The notes below the pieces were generated by a model, which worked only from the letters and a program-made list of their open reading frames with translations, was not told where the DNA came from and did not search any database. This document shows positions 25,054 to 32,976 of a stretch of 42,871 bases of DNA, one piece after another. This stretch comes from Corallococcus sp. CAG:1435 (GTDB lineage: Bacteria; Bacillota; Clostridia; Christensenellales; CAG-314): assembly GCA_000433775.1 (NCBI GenBank), contig HF998499.1, positions 6,079 to 48,949 on the forward strand, read 5' to 3'. The position numbers were made by a program, and so were the translations under genes. Numbering within the stretch: the first letter of the stretch is position 1; every line of letters starts with the position of its first letter.

Positions 25054-26409
25054 ATGATTAAACTTTCCGACAACTTCACCTACAAAAAACTGTTGCGTTT
25101 TGCAACGGCTCCCATTTTAATGATGATTTGCATTTCCGTCTATTCCGTTGTAGACGGGCTTTTTGTATCCAATTTTGTGGGGAAAGACGCCTTCACGGCA
25201 ATCAATCTGGTGTTTCCGTACATAATGGTGCTGGGGGCTGTCGGGTTTATGTTTGGTGCTGGCGGTTCCGCCATTGTTTCCAAAACCATCGGCGAGGGGA
25301 AAAACCAACTTGCCAAAAGTTACTTTTCCTTGGTAACTCTTGTCGCCGTGCTGTCCGGCATTGTTTTTGCCGTGGCGGGCATTTTGCTTTTGCAACCTGT
25401 TTCCATGTGGATGGGTGCCGAAGGAGAGGTGTTGCCTTTGTGCAAAACCTACGGCACGATAATTTTGTGCGCTTTGCCCTTTTTCGTGTTGCAAAACATG
25501 TATCAGAGTTTTTTCGCCACAGCGCAAAAACCACGTTTGGGCTTTGTTGTAACGGTGGCAAGCGGTGTAACAAACATACTGTTGGACGCTTTGTTTGTTG
25601 TAGGTTTGAAGTGGGGCATTGCAGGGGCTGCGGTAGGTACGGCAATGAGTCAGTTTGTAGGAGGAGTTGTTCCCACAATCTACTTTTTTTCCAAAAACAA
25701 AAGTTTGCTTAACTTTTGTCCTTTCCGCTGGAACGGACGTCTGTTGCTTAAAGTTTGCACAAACGGCTCGTCGGAACTGTTGGGCAACATTGCCATGTCG
25801 TTGGTGGCAATGCTGTACAACAAACAACTTATGCGGTTGGTGGGTGACAGTGCCGTGGACGCCTACGGCGTTATGCAGTACGTTCAGTTTGTGTTTGTTG
25901 CCGTGTTCATCGGCTACTGTCTTGCCGTAACGCCCGTTGTCGGTTTCAACTTCGGCGCACAAAACAGGCGAGAATTGCAAAACGTCTTTTCCAAGTCGTT
26001 GGTTATCATTGCCGTAACGGCGGTTGCAATGGTAGGTTCGTGTTTTGCGCTTGCCGACGTAATCTCCTACCTTTTTGTCGGGTACGAATCGGAAATGCAC
26101 GCAATGACGGTGCACGGCATGTATCTGTACTGCATTTGCTTTGCCTTTGTGGGATTCAACATGTTCGGTTCAAGTTTCTTCACTGCGCTCAACAACGGAC
26201 TTATTTCGGCAATTTTGTCCTTCGGGCGCACGCTGGTGTTTCAGGTGGCGTGCATCTACATTTTGCCTTTGTGGTGGGGGCTGGACGGCATCTGGCTTTC
26301 CACCGCGGTGGCGGAATTTTTGTCCCTGGTGCTTACAGTTACAATGTTTCTGACAAACAACAGACGTTACGGCTATTTGCCCGCTAAAAACAAAAAATCC
26401 GCCGTCTGA
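25054..26409 (+). CDS. MATE family efflux transporter
   Basis: This 451-residue protein has twelve hydrophobic segments in two similar halves. It opens MIKLSDNFTYKKLLRFATAPILMMICISVYSVVDGLFVSNFVG, the signature start of the clostridial MATE group. It also has AVGTAMSQFVGGVVPTIYF, and TPVVGFNFGAQNRREL, the typical second-half motif. It would exchange cations for drugs or metabolites. I start at ATG 25054, which matches family N-termini, although an in-frame frame is open from 24958. No ribosome site precedes it, consistent with the leaderless promoter. Confidence 0.92.
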   Translation: MIKLSDNFTYKKLLRFATAPILMMICISVYSVVDGLFVSNFVGKDAFTAINLVFPYIMVLGAVGFMFGAGGSAIVSKTIGEGKNQLAKSYFSLVTLVAVLSGIVFAVAGILLLQPVSMWMGAEGEVLPLCKTYGTIILCALPFFVLQNMYQSFFATAQKPRLGFVVTVASGVTNILLDALFVVGLKWGIAGAAVGTAMSQFVGGVVPTIYFFSKNKSLLNFCPFRWNGRLLLKVCTNGSSELLGNIAMSLVAMLYNKQLMRLVGDSAVDAYGVMQYVQFVFVAVFIGYCLAVTPVVGFNFGAQNRRELQNVFSKSLVIIAVTAVAMVGSCFALADVISYLFVGYESEMHAMTVHGMYLYCICFAFVGFNMFGSSFFTALNNGLISAILSFGRTLVFQVACIYILPLWWGLDGIWLSTAVAEFLSLVLTVTMFLTNNRRYGYLPAKNKKSAV

Positions 26410-26422
26410 CATTTTTTCGCTG

Positions 26423-26451
26423 TTGCGCAACAAGGTTTTTTGTTGTATAAT
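26423..26451 (+). promoter_or_regulatory. Promoter of the glycosylase operon, predicted leaderless
   Basis: TTGCGC, 17 bp, perfect TATAAT. The start point would be at about 26458, the A of the ATG, with no room for a Shine-Dalgarno site. Confidence 0.7.
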
Positions 26452-26457
26452 TTACCC

Positions 26458-26922
26458 ATGGAAAAATTTTCGGGGTTTGCCCCCTTGTACGACAACAACA
26501 GCAAAATACTTGTTTTGGGCAGTTTCCCAAGTGTCAAATCCCGTCAGCAGGGTTTTTACTACGGAAACAAACAAAACAGATTTTGGAAAACGCTTTGCAA
26601 GGCGTTTGGCGTAGACACGGTGCAAACGGTGGAAGAAAAAAGGCAACTGTGTCTTTCGCACGGCGTGGCGTTGTGGGACGTTGTGGACAGTTGCACCGTC
26701 AAAGGCTCAATGGACAGCGACTTGCGCAACGTTTCTTTGGTGGATTTGTCTGTTTTCGACGGCGTTCCGCTGAAAAAGATTCTTTGCAACGGGCAAACGT
26801 CGTACAAGTTGACGATGTCCTGCTACAAGGGAAGCGTACCCGTGGTAAAAATGCCCAGCACAAGCCCCGCCAACGTCAGGTTTGACGAACAGGTGTGGCT
26901 TCAACAACTGAAAGAGGAATGA
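26458..26922 (+). CDS. Hypoxanthine-DNA glycosylase (UDG superfamily)
   Basis: This 154-residue protein matches the UDG-superfamily enzymes that excise deaminated adenine (hypoxanthine) from DNA. It has the motif 1 region ILVLGSFPSVKSRQQGFYYGNKQNRFWKTL near residues 16-45, WDVVDSC, ILCNGQTSY and the C-terminal MPSTSPAN loop. The mismatch-specific uracil enzyme is an alternative, but GSFPS and STSPAN favour the hypoxanthine group. It begins at ATG 26458 without a leader. Its stop TGA lies 2 bp before the HD gene's ATG. Confidence 0.87.
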   Translation: MEKFSGFAPLYDNNSKILVLGSFPSVKSRQQGFYYGNKQNRFWKTLCKAFGVDTVQTVEEKRQLCLSHGVALWDVVDSCTVKGSMDSDLRNVSLVDLSVFDGVPLKKILCNGQTSYKLTMSCYKGSVPVVKMPSTSPANVRFDEQVWLQQLKEE

Positions 26923-26924
26923 TT

Positions 26925-27518
26925 ATGTCAAGCAGCAAAAACGAATTTATTGAAATTTACACACAAAACATACGCCGTGAAGGTAGTGATAAATTGTTGG
27001 AATATCTTGAAAACAGCGACTTCTTTTCTGCACCGGCTTCGGCAAAGTTTCACATGGCGGAGGAAGGAGGGCTGTGCAAACATTCCCTCAACGTGTATCA
27101 TCGCCTTGTAAAGACGATAAAGGCGGAGTACGGCGACGATTATCGCAAGGTATTCAGCGACGAAACGCTGGCGATTGTCGGTTTGCTTCACGATTTGTGC
27201 AAAGTTAATTTTTACACAATAGAACATCGCAACGTCAAGGAAGACAACACATGGGTAAAAAAACCTTTTTTCAAGGTGGAGGAGCGTTTTCCCTTCGGAC
27301 ACGGCGAAAAGTCGGTATTCATAATTTTGCAGTACATAAGACTTACTGCGGAAGAAGCAATAGCCATCAACTGGCACATGGGCGGATTTGACGACAGAGT
27401 GCGTGGCGGAAGTTTTGCCGTAAGCGAAGCGTACGGAAAGTACAAACTTGCCGTGTACATGCACGTTGCCGATTTGCTTGCCACCTACATCGACGAAGAA
27501 AGAGGTTTGAAACTGTAA
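26925..27518 (+). CDS. HD-domain hydrolase
   Basis: This 197-residue protein has an HD metal-dependent phosphohydrolase domain: CKHSLNVYHRLVKTI, then IVGLLHDLCKVNFY with the HD pair, and GHGEKSVFIILQYI. It is similar in length and layout to the hydrolase-only members of the family found in clostridia. The substrate, probably a nucleotide or RNA, is unknown. Of the two candidate ATGs (26919 and 26925), the second has GAGG at the correct 7-base distance. It is co-transcribed with the glycosylase and probably with pepT, 12 bp downstream. Confidence 0.85.
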   Translation: MSSSKNEFIEIYTQNIRREGSDKLLEYLENSDFFSAPASAKFHMAEEGGLCKHSLNVYHRLVKTIKAEYGDDYRKVFSDETLAIVGLLHDLCKVNFYTIEHRNVKEDNTWVKKPFFKVEERFPFGHGEKSVFIILQYIRLTAEEAIAINWHMGGFDDRVRGGSFAVSEAYGKYKLAVYMHVADLLATYIDEERGLKL

Positions 27519-27530
27519 AGGAAAAAAGAT

Positions 27531-28748
27531 ATGAACAGACTTTTGGAAAGATTTTTGAGATATGTTAAGATAGATACCGAATCTGTACCCGACGTGCAGC
27601 GTTATCCCAGCAGTGAAAAGCAGAAAAATCTGCTTGCGTTGCTTCGTGACGAACTTGTACAGATGGGCATTTCCGCCACGATGGATGAAAAATACGGCTA
27701 CGTGTACGCAACCATACCCAAAAACGTCAAGGGCAACTACAAGTTGGGATTCATCGCCCACGTTGACACATCCAGCGCCGTCAGCGGAAAGGACGTCAAA
27801 CCCATTGTTACAGCCGACTACGACGGACAGGACATTGCGCTTGCCGAGGGCAGAAGGCTTTCCCCTGCGGAGTTTGGCAGTTTGCTTAAACACGTAGGCA
27901 AAACCATCATTTCTTCCGACGGAACAACGCTGTTGGGTGCCGACGACAAGGCGGGCGTGGCTGTAATAATGGAACTTGCCAACATTCTTGCGGAAAACCC
28001 GTCCGTTGCTCACGGCGAAGTGAAAATTGCCTTCACTCCCGACGAGGAAGTGGGGCGTGGCACCGACTTTTTCGACATCGTACGTTTCGGTGCGGACGGA
28101 GCGTACACCGTTGACGGAGGCGGTTTGGGCGAGTTGGAATACGAAAATTTCAACGCAGCAGCGGCAAAAGTTTCGGTGCGTGGAAAAAGCGTGCATCCCG
28201 GCTTGGCAAAAGGCGTGATGGTCAATGCCAACCTCGTGCTTATGGAATTGCAGTCAATGCTTCCCGTATTTGAAAACCCCATGTACACCGAAGGTTACGA
28301 AGGCTTTTTCCATCTGGACAGCATGCACGGCGAGTGCGATTGCGCCACTGCAAATTACATAATAAGAGATCACGACAGGGAAAAGTTCCAACGCAAAAAG
28401 CAACTTTTTGCCGACGTGGTGGATTTCCTCAACAAAAAGTACGGCGAAGGAACGGTAACTGCGGAAATTACCGACAGTTACTACAACATGAAGGAGAAAA
28501 TACTGCCTCACATTCATCTGGTGGAAAATGCCTGCCGTGCAATGGAAAAAGCAGGCGTAACGCCTGTTGTGTGTCCCATACGTGGCGGCACGGACGGCGC
28601 ACGTCTTTCCTACGAAGGTCTGCCCTGTCCCAACCTGTTCACGGGCGGATACAACTTCCACGGCAGATACGAGTACATTCCGCTTGAAGACATGCAAAAG
28701 GCGTTGGATGTGGCGCTTAATCTCGTTGACATCTACAAGGACAGATAA
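27531..28748 (+). CDS. pepT: Peptidase T
   Basis: This cytosolic tripeptidase removes the N-terminal residue of tripeptides, 405 residues. M20 metallopeptidase features are FIAHVDTSSAVSGKDVKP, GADDKAGVAVIMELA, FTPDEEVGRG, and GECDCATANYIIRDHD within the lid domain. The C-terminal IRGGTDGARLSYEGLPCPNLFTGGYNFHG contains the last zinc ligand. The C-terminal DVALNLVDIYKD is typical of PepT. AAGGAAAAAAG precedes the ATG at 27531. A bidirectional terminator follows. Confidence 0.96.
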   Translation: MNRLLERFLRYVKIDTESVPDVQRYPSSEKQKNLLALLRDELVQMGISATMDEKYGYVYATIPKNVKGNYKLGFIAHVDTSSAVSGKDVKPIVTADYDGQDIALAEGRRLSPAEFGSLLKHVGKTIISSDGTTLLGADDKAGVAVIMELANILAENPSVAHGEVKIAFTPDEEVGRGTDFFDIVRFGADGAYTVDGGGLGELEYENFNAAAAKVSVRGKSVHPGLAKGVMVNANLVLMELQSMLPVFENPMYTEGYEGFFHLDSMHGECDCATANYIIRDHDREKFQRKKQLFADVVDFLNKKYGEGTVTAEITDSYYNMKEKILPHIHLVENACRAMEKAGVTPVVCPIRGGTDGARLSYEGLPCPNLFTGGYNFHGRYEYIPLEDMQKALDVALNLVDIYKDR

Positions 28749-28764
28749 ACTACCCCGAAATTAC

Positions 28765-28794
28765 AAAAAGGACGGCAAATTTGCCGTCCTTTTT
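28765..28794. terminator. Bidirectional terminator between pepT and the ferritin-like operon
   Basis: Near-perfect palindrome beginning AAAAAGGACGGCAAA with T-tracts on both sides. It serves the converging transcripts. Confidence 0.88.
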
Positions 28795-28859
28795 GTTGTC
28801 AAAAATTGCTTTGCGTACAAAAATTTTACATACGGTTCAACTTTTTTAAGCCAAACGGT

Positions 28860-28991
28860 TTACGGAACAAAACCGCATGGGTAAAACACGCCCAAATCCA
28901 GCGTTACAAATTCGCCGGGCATAAAAGCCTGTTCGTTTGTGGCGTTTTTGACGTCGGAAAATTTTTCCGCTTTCCAATCTCGGTCTTTCAT
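28860..28991 (-). CDS. Small ORF coupled to the ferritin-like gene (43 residues)
   Basis: The ATG overlaps the TGA stop of the ferritin-like gene (ATGA, 28988-28991) in a different frame, the typical translational-coupling layout. The 43-residue frame begins MKDRDWKAEKFSDVKNATN and ends ALGVFYPCGFVP-like (VTLDLGVFYPCGFVP), with no frame interruption and a balanced amino-acid composition. It is too short for a family call. It could be a partner or metal chaperone of the upstream protein. The alternative is a chance open frame; the exact ATGA coupling argues against it. Confidence 0.5.
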   Translation of the reverse strand: MKDRDWKAEKFSDVKNATNEQAFMPGEFVTLDLGVFYPCGFVP

Positions 28992-30229
28992 CTGCCCACC
29001 GTGGTGTTGTCCCTGTTGCGTTCACGCAGTTCTTCCACGGGGTGTTCCGCCGTCTGGAAGCGGTAGTCTTTGCCGTTGTCGGCAATGTATTTGCGAATTA
29101 TGTTGTGGCTTGCCACGTCGCTGTCCTTGCCGTTTACTTCCCTTTGGTAGTCGAAAAACTTTGCTTCCGCAGGCAAATCGCCCACTTCGGAATAGTCTTC
29201 CCCTCTTGCAGTGTAGTTTACCGTTTCTTTAAGCACCTTGCGGATGTAGTCTATGTTGGAGCGGAAAGCCAACAGTTCGGGAAAGTCGCCGTTGGGAATA
29301 ACCTGTTGCCACACCTTGTTTTCATGCTTTTGCAACAATTCCGCAGCCACATGCAGGTGTTGCAACTCGTCGTTGAAATGTTCCTCCCACACCTTTTTGA
29401 CATATCTGTCCGTTTCGTCCTGCCACAGCGAGTAGTACAGATAACATTCCGTGTATTCGTGCATGAGCAGGTCTTCCAACCACGTGGAAGTGGTGTCTTT
29501 CAAACCTCCGTACAGTGTTACGTGCTGTTCCTCTATCATGCCTATTTCCGTGTAAAGTTGTCTGCCGAGTTTGTTTTGGTAAAACGCCGCCTGATTCATG
29601 TAGTAGTTCATCGTTTGCTGTTCGGCAGCGGTAAGAATGTTGATGTCCAGTTTGGTGAGGCTGGAAGCCTTTTTGTAGTTTGTAAAACGTTTCACGTCGT
29701 CCGTGGGGAAACGGTGTTCGGAAATGGTGGGACGTCCCGGCATAAGTTCGGTGTAGCCGCCCACAAGTTTTTCCGCTATTATGCCCTTGTCCATTTCCAA
29801 AAGGTCGGCGTATCTGTACAGGTGGTCAAAGTCTTCCAACAGGGCAAAGTCCATGGCTTGCTTGACGTATCTGTCCGATTCACGTTGGGCAAAAATGGCG
29901 GTGAGGTCCACGGCAAGTTGCTCGTAACCTATGGTGTGTTCCAAAATACCCTCACCTATGGGTTTGAGGGATGCAATACGTTTTTGTTGCTGCTGTTCTT
30001 TGCGACGCAACGTGGCAAGGTCCCTGCGAAGGTCGTTGTCCCTTTCGTGGCGGTGAAATTGGTGTGAAAACCACACTGCTTCGTATTCCGCACCGTTGGC
30101 AAGAATAATTCTCACCCTTGTGTAGGGGTCGACGTCAAACTTGTTGTAAGGTTTAAGCGCCATGTTGTTCCAACCGTAAAAGTCTTCCGCCGTTTTAATG
30201 GGTTTTTCGACAAAAGGATTCATACTCAT
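28988..30229 (-). CDS. Ferritin-like di-iron protein of unknown function
   Basis: This 413-residue, acidic, helix-rich protein has a ferritin-like core. Candidate metal ligands are Glu103 (GYEQLAVD), Glu132/His136 (LEDFDHLYRYADLL), Glu233/His236 (EIGMIEEQHVTLYGG), Glu258/Glu261 (MHEYTECYLYYSL) and Glu288/His291 (NDELQHLHVAAELL), giving two ExxH motifs. The first 80 residues form a separate N-domain (PYTRVRIILANGAEYEAVWFSHQFHRH) and the last 90 are polar, ending NTTVGR. I recall similar full-length proteins in Clostridia, function unknown; I cannot confirm this here. ATG 30229 has AAGGAG 9 bases upstream. Confidence 0.75.
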   Translation of the reverse strand: MSMNPFVEKPIKTAEDFYGWNNMALKPYNKFDVDPYTRVRIILANGAEYEAVWFSHQFHRHERDNDLRRDLATLRRKEQQQQKRIASLKPIGEGILEHTIGYEQLAVDLTAIFAQRESDRYVKQAMDFALLEDFDHLYRYADLLEMDKGIIAEKLVGGYTELMPGRPTISEHRFPTDDVKRFTNYKKASSLTKLDINILTAAEQQTMNYYMNQAAFYQNKLGRQLYTEIGMIEEQHVTLYGGLKDTTSTWLEDLLMHEYTECYLYYSLWQDETDRYVKKVWEEHFNDELQHLHVAAELLQKHENKVWQQVIPNGDFPELLAFRSNIDYIRKVLKETVNYTARGEDYSEVGDLPAEAKFFDYQREVNGKDSDVASHNIIRKYIADNGKDYRFQTAEHPVEELRERNRDNTTVGR

Positions 30230-30723
30230 TGAAAAATTCTCCTTGTATATTGATGTAGAAATTGTTTCCAACACCCGTCCTGCTTATACCCGTAAAAAAG
30301 TTTGCGGTGGCGGAATACTATTTGTGCAATAGTTTGAATTTGAAAAAACAGTTGCAGATTTTCTCGGAAAAGCGGTGCATTTTTCCCGATTGCCCGTCAT
30401 ATTGTAATGTGTAATGGGACAAGTAGGCGTTTCATAGAATGTGTGAAACAGTTTGTCCACACTTGTGCCGGAAAAAGTGGATAACTTTGTGGATAAGTGC
30501 ATAACTTTGCACTTTTTAATGCGAAAAAGGTCGAATTTTGCGTGTAATGCTATCTAAATGCAATGTAAATATCAGTTTTTGAGGATACTTTTTCACACAT
30601 AGTAAGCCGTTTGCACAGGCAGGCCGAAACGTTTAAGTCAAAAAGCGTGCGTAACGTTGCAAAAAGCCGTTTCGGCAGTGTGGAAGGACAGATTGCAATT
30701 TCAATCAGGTCAAGGGGGAAAAC
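30230..30723. other. Spacer between ferritin-like gene and cwlD, with DnaA-box cluster
   Basis: Nearly 500 bases between divergent genes. Apart from promoters I could not place confidently, it contains three close DnaA-box-like 9-mers (30453-30496) and, downstream, a low-GC stretch. An open frame of 72 codons on the minus strand has no support. Confidence 0.55.
30453..30496. promoter_or_regulatory. Cluster of three DnaA-box-like sites
   Basis: TTGTCCACA at 30453-30461 (one mismatch to TTATCCACA), AGTGGATAA at 30476-30484 (reverse strand, one mismatch) and TGTGGATAA at 30488-30496 (reverse strand, perfect). All lie within 44 bases. Confidence 0.5.
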
Positions 30724-31416
30724 ATGATTGTAGTGTTGAAAGGAAGAAAAATAGTGGCGGTGCTTGCCGTGCTTATTGCGCTGCAACTTGCCCTGACAAC
30801 CTTTTTGTGTACGGATATGTTCAGCGAAAAAACTTCCGTGGTGGATTTCACCGTGGTGATAGACGCCGGCCACGGCGGAATGGACGGCGGAGTGGTGTCG
30901 GCAACGGGCGTGAGAGAATCGGACCTCAACTTGCAGTATGCCAAAACGTTGGGGGAACTTTTTCGGCGCAGCGGTTTCAACGTGGTGTACACACGCAAGA
31001 CAAAGGACGGCTTGTACGGTTTGCCCACCAAAGGTTTCAAGTTGCGAGATATGAAAAAGCGACGGGAAATAATACTGCAAAGTCAGCCCAACTTGGTGAT
31101 TAGCGTACACATGAACAAGTTTCCGCAGTCTTCACGAAGCGGTCCGCAGGTGTTTTTTCAAAAAGGAAGCGTCGAGGGGGAGAAACTTGCCGAAAGTCTG
31201 CAAACGGTATTCAACAATTTTACGGGAAACAGGCACGAGGCGTTATCGGGGGATTTTTACATCTGCAGGGAAAGTCCATGCACGGCGGTGCTTGTGGAAT
31301 GCGGATTTTTCAGCAATGCCAACGACCTTGCGCAGTTGCAAACGGAAGAGTATCGCAACACGCTGTGCGCAAAAATGTTTGACGGCGTAATGCTGTACCT
31401 CTATTCGTTGGAGTAG
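30724..31416 (+). CDS. cwlD: N-acetylmuramoyl-L-alanine amidase CwlD
   Basis: This 230-residue amidase of the Amidase_3 fold makes muramic-delta-lactam precursors in the spore cortex. It has a membrane anchor or signal segment at residues 9-30 (VAVLAVLIALQLALTTFLC). The zinc site is VIDAGHGGMDGG and the VISVHMNKFPQSSRSGPQVFF motif, and LVECGFFSNANDLAQL near the end carries the catalytic Glu. The SGPQVFF and FSN wording is CwlD-like. AGGGGG lies 6 bases before the ATG. Together with sigK and sigH it suggests a sporulating organism. Confidence 0.9.
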   Translation: MIVVLKGRKIVAVLAVLIALQLALTTFLCTDMFSEKTSVVDFTVVIDAGHGGMDGGVVSATGVRESDLNLQYAKTLGELFRRSGFNVVYTRKTKDGLYGLPTKGFKLRDMKKRREIILQSQPNLVISVHMNKFPQSSRSGPQVFFQKGSVEGEKLAESLQTVFNNFTGNRHEALSGDFYICRESPCTAVLVECGFFSNANDLAQLQTEEYRNTLCAKMFDGVMLYLYSLE

Positions 31417-31488
31417 CACCTCTCAAAACCTGCCGTGACAATCTTTTCTTTGTACAGAAAAACGAGCCTTTTTGTAAAAACAAAACAG

Positions 31489-31517
31489 TTGCTTTTCACG
31501 CAAATTAGCGGTATAAT
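31489..31517 (+). promoter_or_regulatory. Promoter of the small membrane protein and deacylase
   Basis: TTGCTT, 17 bp, perfect TATAAT. It ends 29 bases before the ATG at 31547. Confidence 0.7.
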
Positions 31518-31546
31518 TTGTGTATTAAAAAAGGAGGATTTTTATC

Positions 31547-31828
31547 ATGGCAAAGAAAAGTTCCGGTGGAATTTCCATCAACAAAGTGTCCTTTTGGCTG
31601 TTGCTTGTTGCTGCGGTAGTCTATTTGGTAAACATGATTTTGCACCTTGTAGGTATCGGTTCCACAATTGTCAACTGGATTGGAGCAGCGGCAGCCGCCC
31701 TTATGATTTGCGTTGTCGCAGTGCTTGCATGGAGATATGTTCGCAATAAGCAAATGGTGTGGAAAATTTTGTACTTTGTAATTTTGCTTGTTGCATTGGT
31801 CGGTTTGGTACTTCCCAACATTGTGTAA
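31547..31828 (+). CDS. Small three-segment membrane protein
   Basis: A 93-residue protein with three hydrophobic segments: about 15-37 (FWLLLVAAVVYLVNMILHLV), 43-62 (IGAAAAALMICVVAVLAW) and 71-91. The N-terminus is MAKKSSGGISINKV and the middle has a short basic loop, RYVRNKQ. AAGGAGG at 31531-31537 and a good promoter show it is expressed. I do not recognise the family. It precedes a YbaK-type deacylase by 5 bp, so they share a transcript. Confidence 0.8.
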   Translation: MAKKSSGGISINKVSFWLLLVAAVVYLVNMILHLVGIGSTIVNWIGAAAAALMICVVAVLAWRYVRNKQMVWKILYFVILLVALVGLVLPNIV

Positions 31829-31833
31829 GTAAA

Positions 31834-32313
31834 ATGGTGGAAAAAGTAACGGGCTACCTGGACAAACTCGGCATTTCCTACACTCTTTTGAGGCATCCTG
31901 CCGTAGTAACGACGGAGGAATCCCGCAATATCGTGCATGTGGACAACTGTATGTCCTGCAAGAGCCTGTACGTCAAAGACAAAAAAAGCGACAACTACTA
32001 CCTTGTGGTGCTTCCCTTTGACAAAAGGGCGGATATGCGAAAACTCGCTTCCTATGTGGGGTGCGCCAAGTTTGAATTTGCTACCGAAGAGGTGCTTCTT
32101 AGGCACTTGCAGGTGCACAGGGGAAGCGTTTCTCCCTTTGCCTACCTCAACGAAAGGGGCTACTCGGCAAAATTGCTCATTGACCAAGAGGTGTGGAACA
32201 GTTTTCAGGTGAAGTTTCACCCGTGTGACAACACAGCGACGGTGGTGCTTAAAACGGAAGATTTCAAAAAGTTTCTGAAAAGCATCGGCAAGGAAACAAT
32301 CGTGGTGCAGTAA
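31834..32313 (+). CDS. YbaK/ProX-type aminoacyl-tRNA deacylase
   Basis: This 159-residue protein has the YbaK/EbsC fold. Visible features are YTLLRHPAVVTTEES, YLVVLPFDKRADMRKLASYVGCAKFEFATEEVLLRHL, and GSVSPFAYLNERGYSAKLLIDQEVW, a characteristic segment of the ProXp editing family. It would hydrolyse mischarged tRNA, such as Ala- or Cys-tRNA-Pro; the specificity is not readable. The ATG at 31834 has no ribosome site and lies 5 bases after the previous stop, so it is probably translated by coupling. Confidence 0.87.
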   Translation: MVEKVTGYLDKLGISYTLLRHPAVVTTEESRNIVHVDNCMSCKSLYVKDKKSDNYYLVVLPFDKRADMRKLASYVGCAKFEFATEEVLLRHLQVHRGSVSPFAYLNERGYSAKLLIDQEVWNSFQVKFHPCDNTATVVLKTEDFKKFLKSIGKETIVVQ

Positions 32314-32341
32314 AGTTGTTTGTCGAAATTTGTAAAGGCTA

Positions 32342-32370
32342 TTGCATTTCAACGTTAAAAAGGGTATAAT
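32342..32370 (+). promoter_or_regulatory. Promoter of the 74-residue membrane protein
   Basis: TTGCAT, 17 bp, perfect TATAAT, 31 bases before the ATG. Confidence 0.7.
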
Positions 32371-32401
32371 AATTGTAGAATCTTTTTGGGGAGGAAAAAC
32401 A

Positions 32402-32626
32402 ATGGCAAAAGCAAAAAACGACTACTTCGGATTAGGTTACGTTCTCAGCCTTATTCTTTGCATCTTGCCACCCACAAGCCTTATTTGTGGTGTGATTACC
32501 AGAATTTTGGACGGTAAGATTCTTGCTGCGATTTTGCGTATCGTACTTGGATGGAACATCATTTGGATTGCCGACATCTTCTCCATGATTTTCAGAAGAA
32601 GAATAATCCGTGTAATCAATCTGTAA
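32402..32626 (+). CDS. Small membrane protein, Pmp3-like topology
   Basis: A 74-residue protein with two hydrophobic segments, about 11-33 (LGYVLSLILCILPPTSLICGVI) and 45-63 (AAILRIVLGWNIIWIADIFSM), and a basic tail (RRRIIRVINL). The layout ILPP...LRIVLGW is superficially like the Pmp3/UPF0057 family, but the match is short and I do not assert it. GGGGAGGAAAAACA precedes the ATG at 32402. A strong terminator follows. Confidence 0.75.
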   Translation: MAKAKNDYFGLGYVLSLILCILPPTSLICGVITRILDGKILAAILRIVLGWNIIWIADIFSMIFRRRIIRVINL

Positions 32627-32636
32627 CATCGTCAAT

Positions 32637-32668
32637 AAAAAAGTCCCGTTGTAAAGCGGGACTTTTTG
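32637..32668 (+). terminator. Terminator after the 74-residue membrane protein
   Basis: Stem AAAAAGTCCCG / CGGGACTTTTT with the loop TTGTAAAG, then TGTTTTG. Confidence 0.88.
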
Positions 32669-32900
32669 TTTTGTTTGCGACGGTTTTGTTGCGAAATCTG
32701 CCGTGAAACTGCACCGTTGCAATTTGCGAAAAATTTTTGCCAACCTCTTGGGCTATTGTCATCGTTTTCGTGCGGTGTTGTTGCAGTAGTTTTTTGAAAT
32801 TACCGTTTTTGCGGTAACGCAAGTAAAAGGCGTGCGTTTCCGACAGTGCTACATTGTTGCAACGTGTGTCATTTCACCTTTATGCACGTCAATTTGCTTA
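32669..32900. other. Spacer between the two matching terminators
   Basis: About 230 bases containing no supported gene. A 68-codon minus-strand frame at 32616-32822 runs through the left terminator and has no ribosome site. Confidence 0.5.
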
Positions 32901-32931
32901 AAAAAAGTCCCGTTAGCATGCGGGACTTTTT
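32901..32931. terminator. Bidirectional terminator of the DUF362 operon
   Basis: Stem AAAAAAGTCCCG / CGGGACTTTTT with the loop TTAGCATG. Its stem is the same as the terminator 264 bp to the left. In the minus direction it ends the 32977-34347 transcript. Confidence 0.85.
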
Positions 32932-32976
32932 GTTTTCTGTTTTCCTGTTTTTTGGCCGTGGCAAAGTGCAAAAGTT

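Noticed and set aside
30230..30723. Chromosome replication origin
   Set aside because: Only three boxes, with no dnaA, dnaN, or DUE-type repeat array nearby. I report a DnaA-box cluster only.
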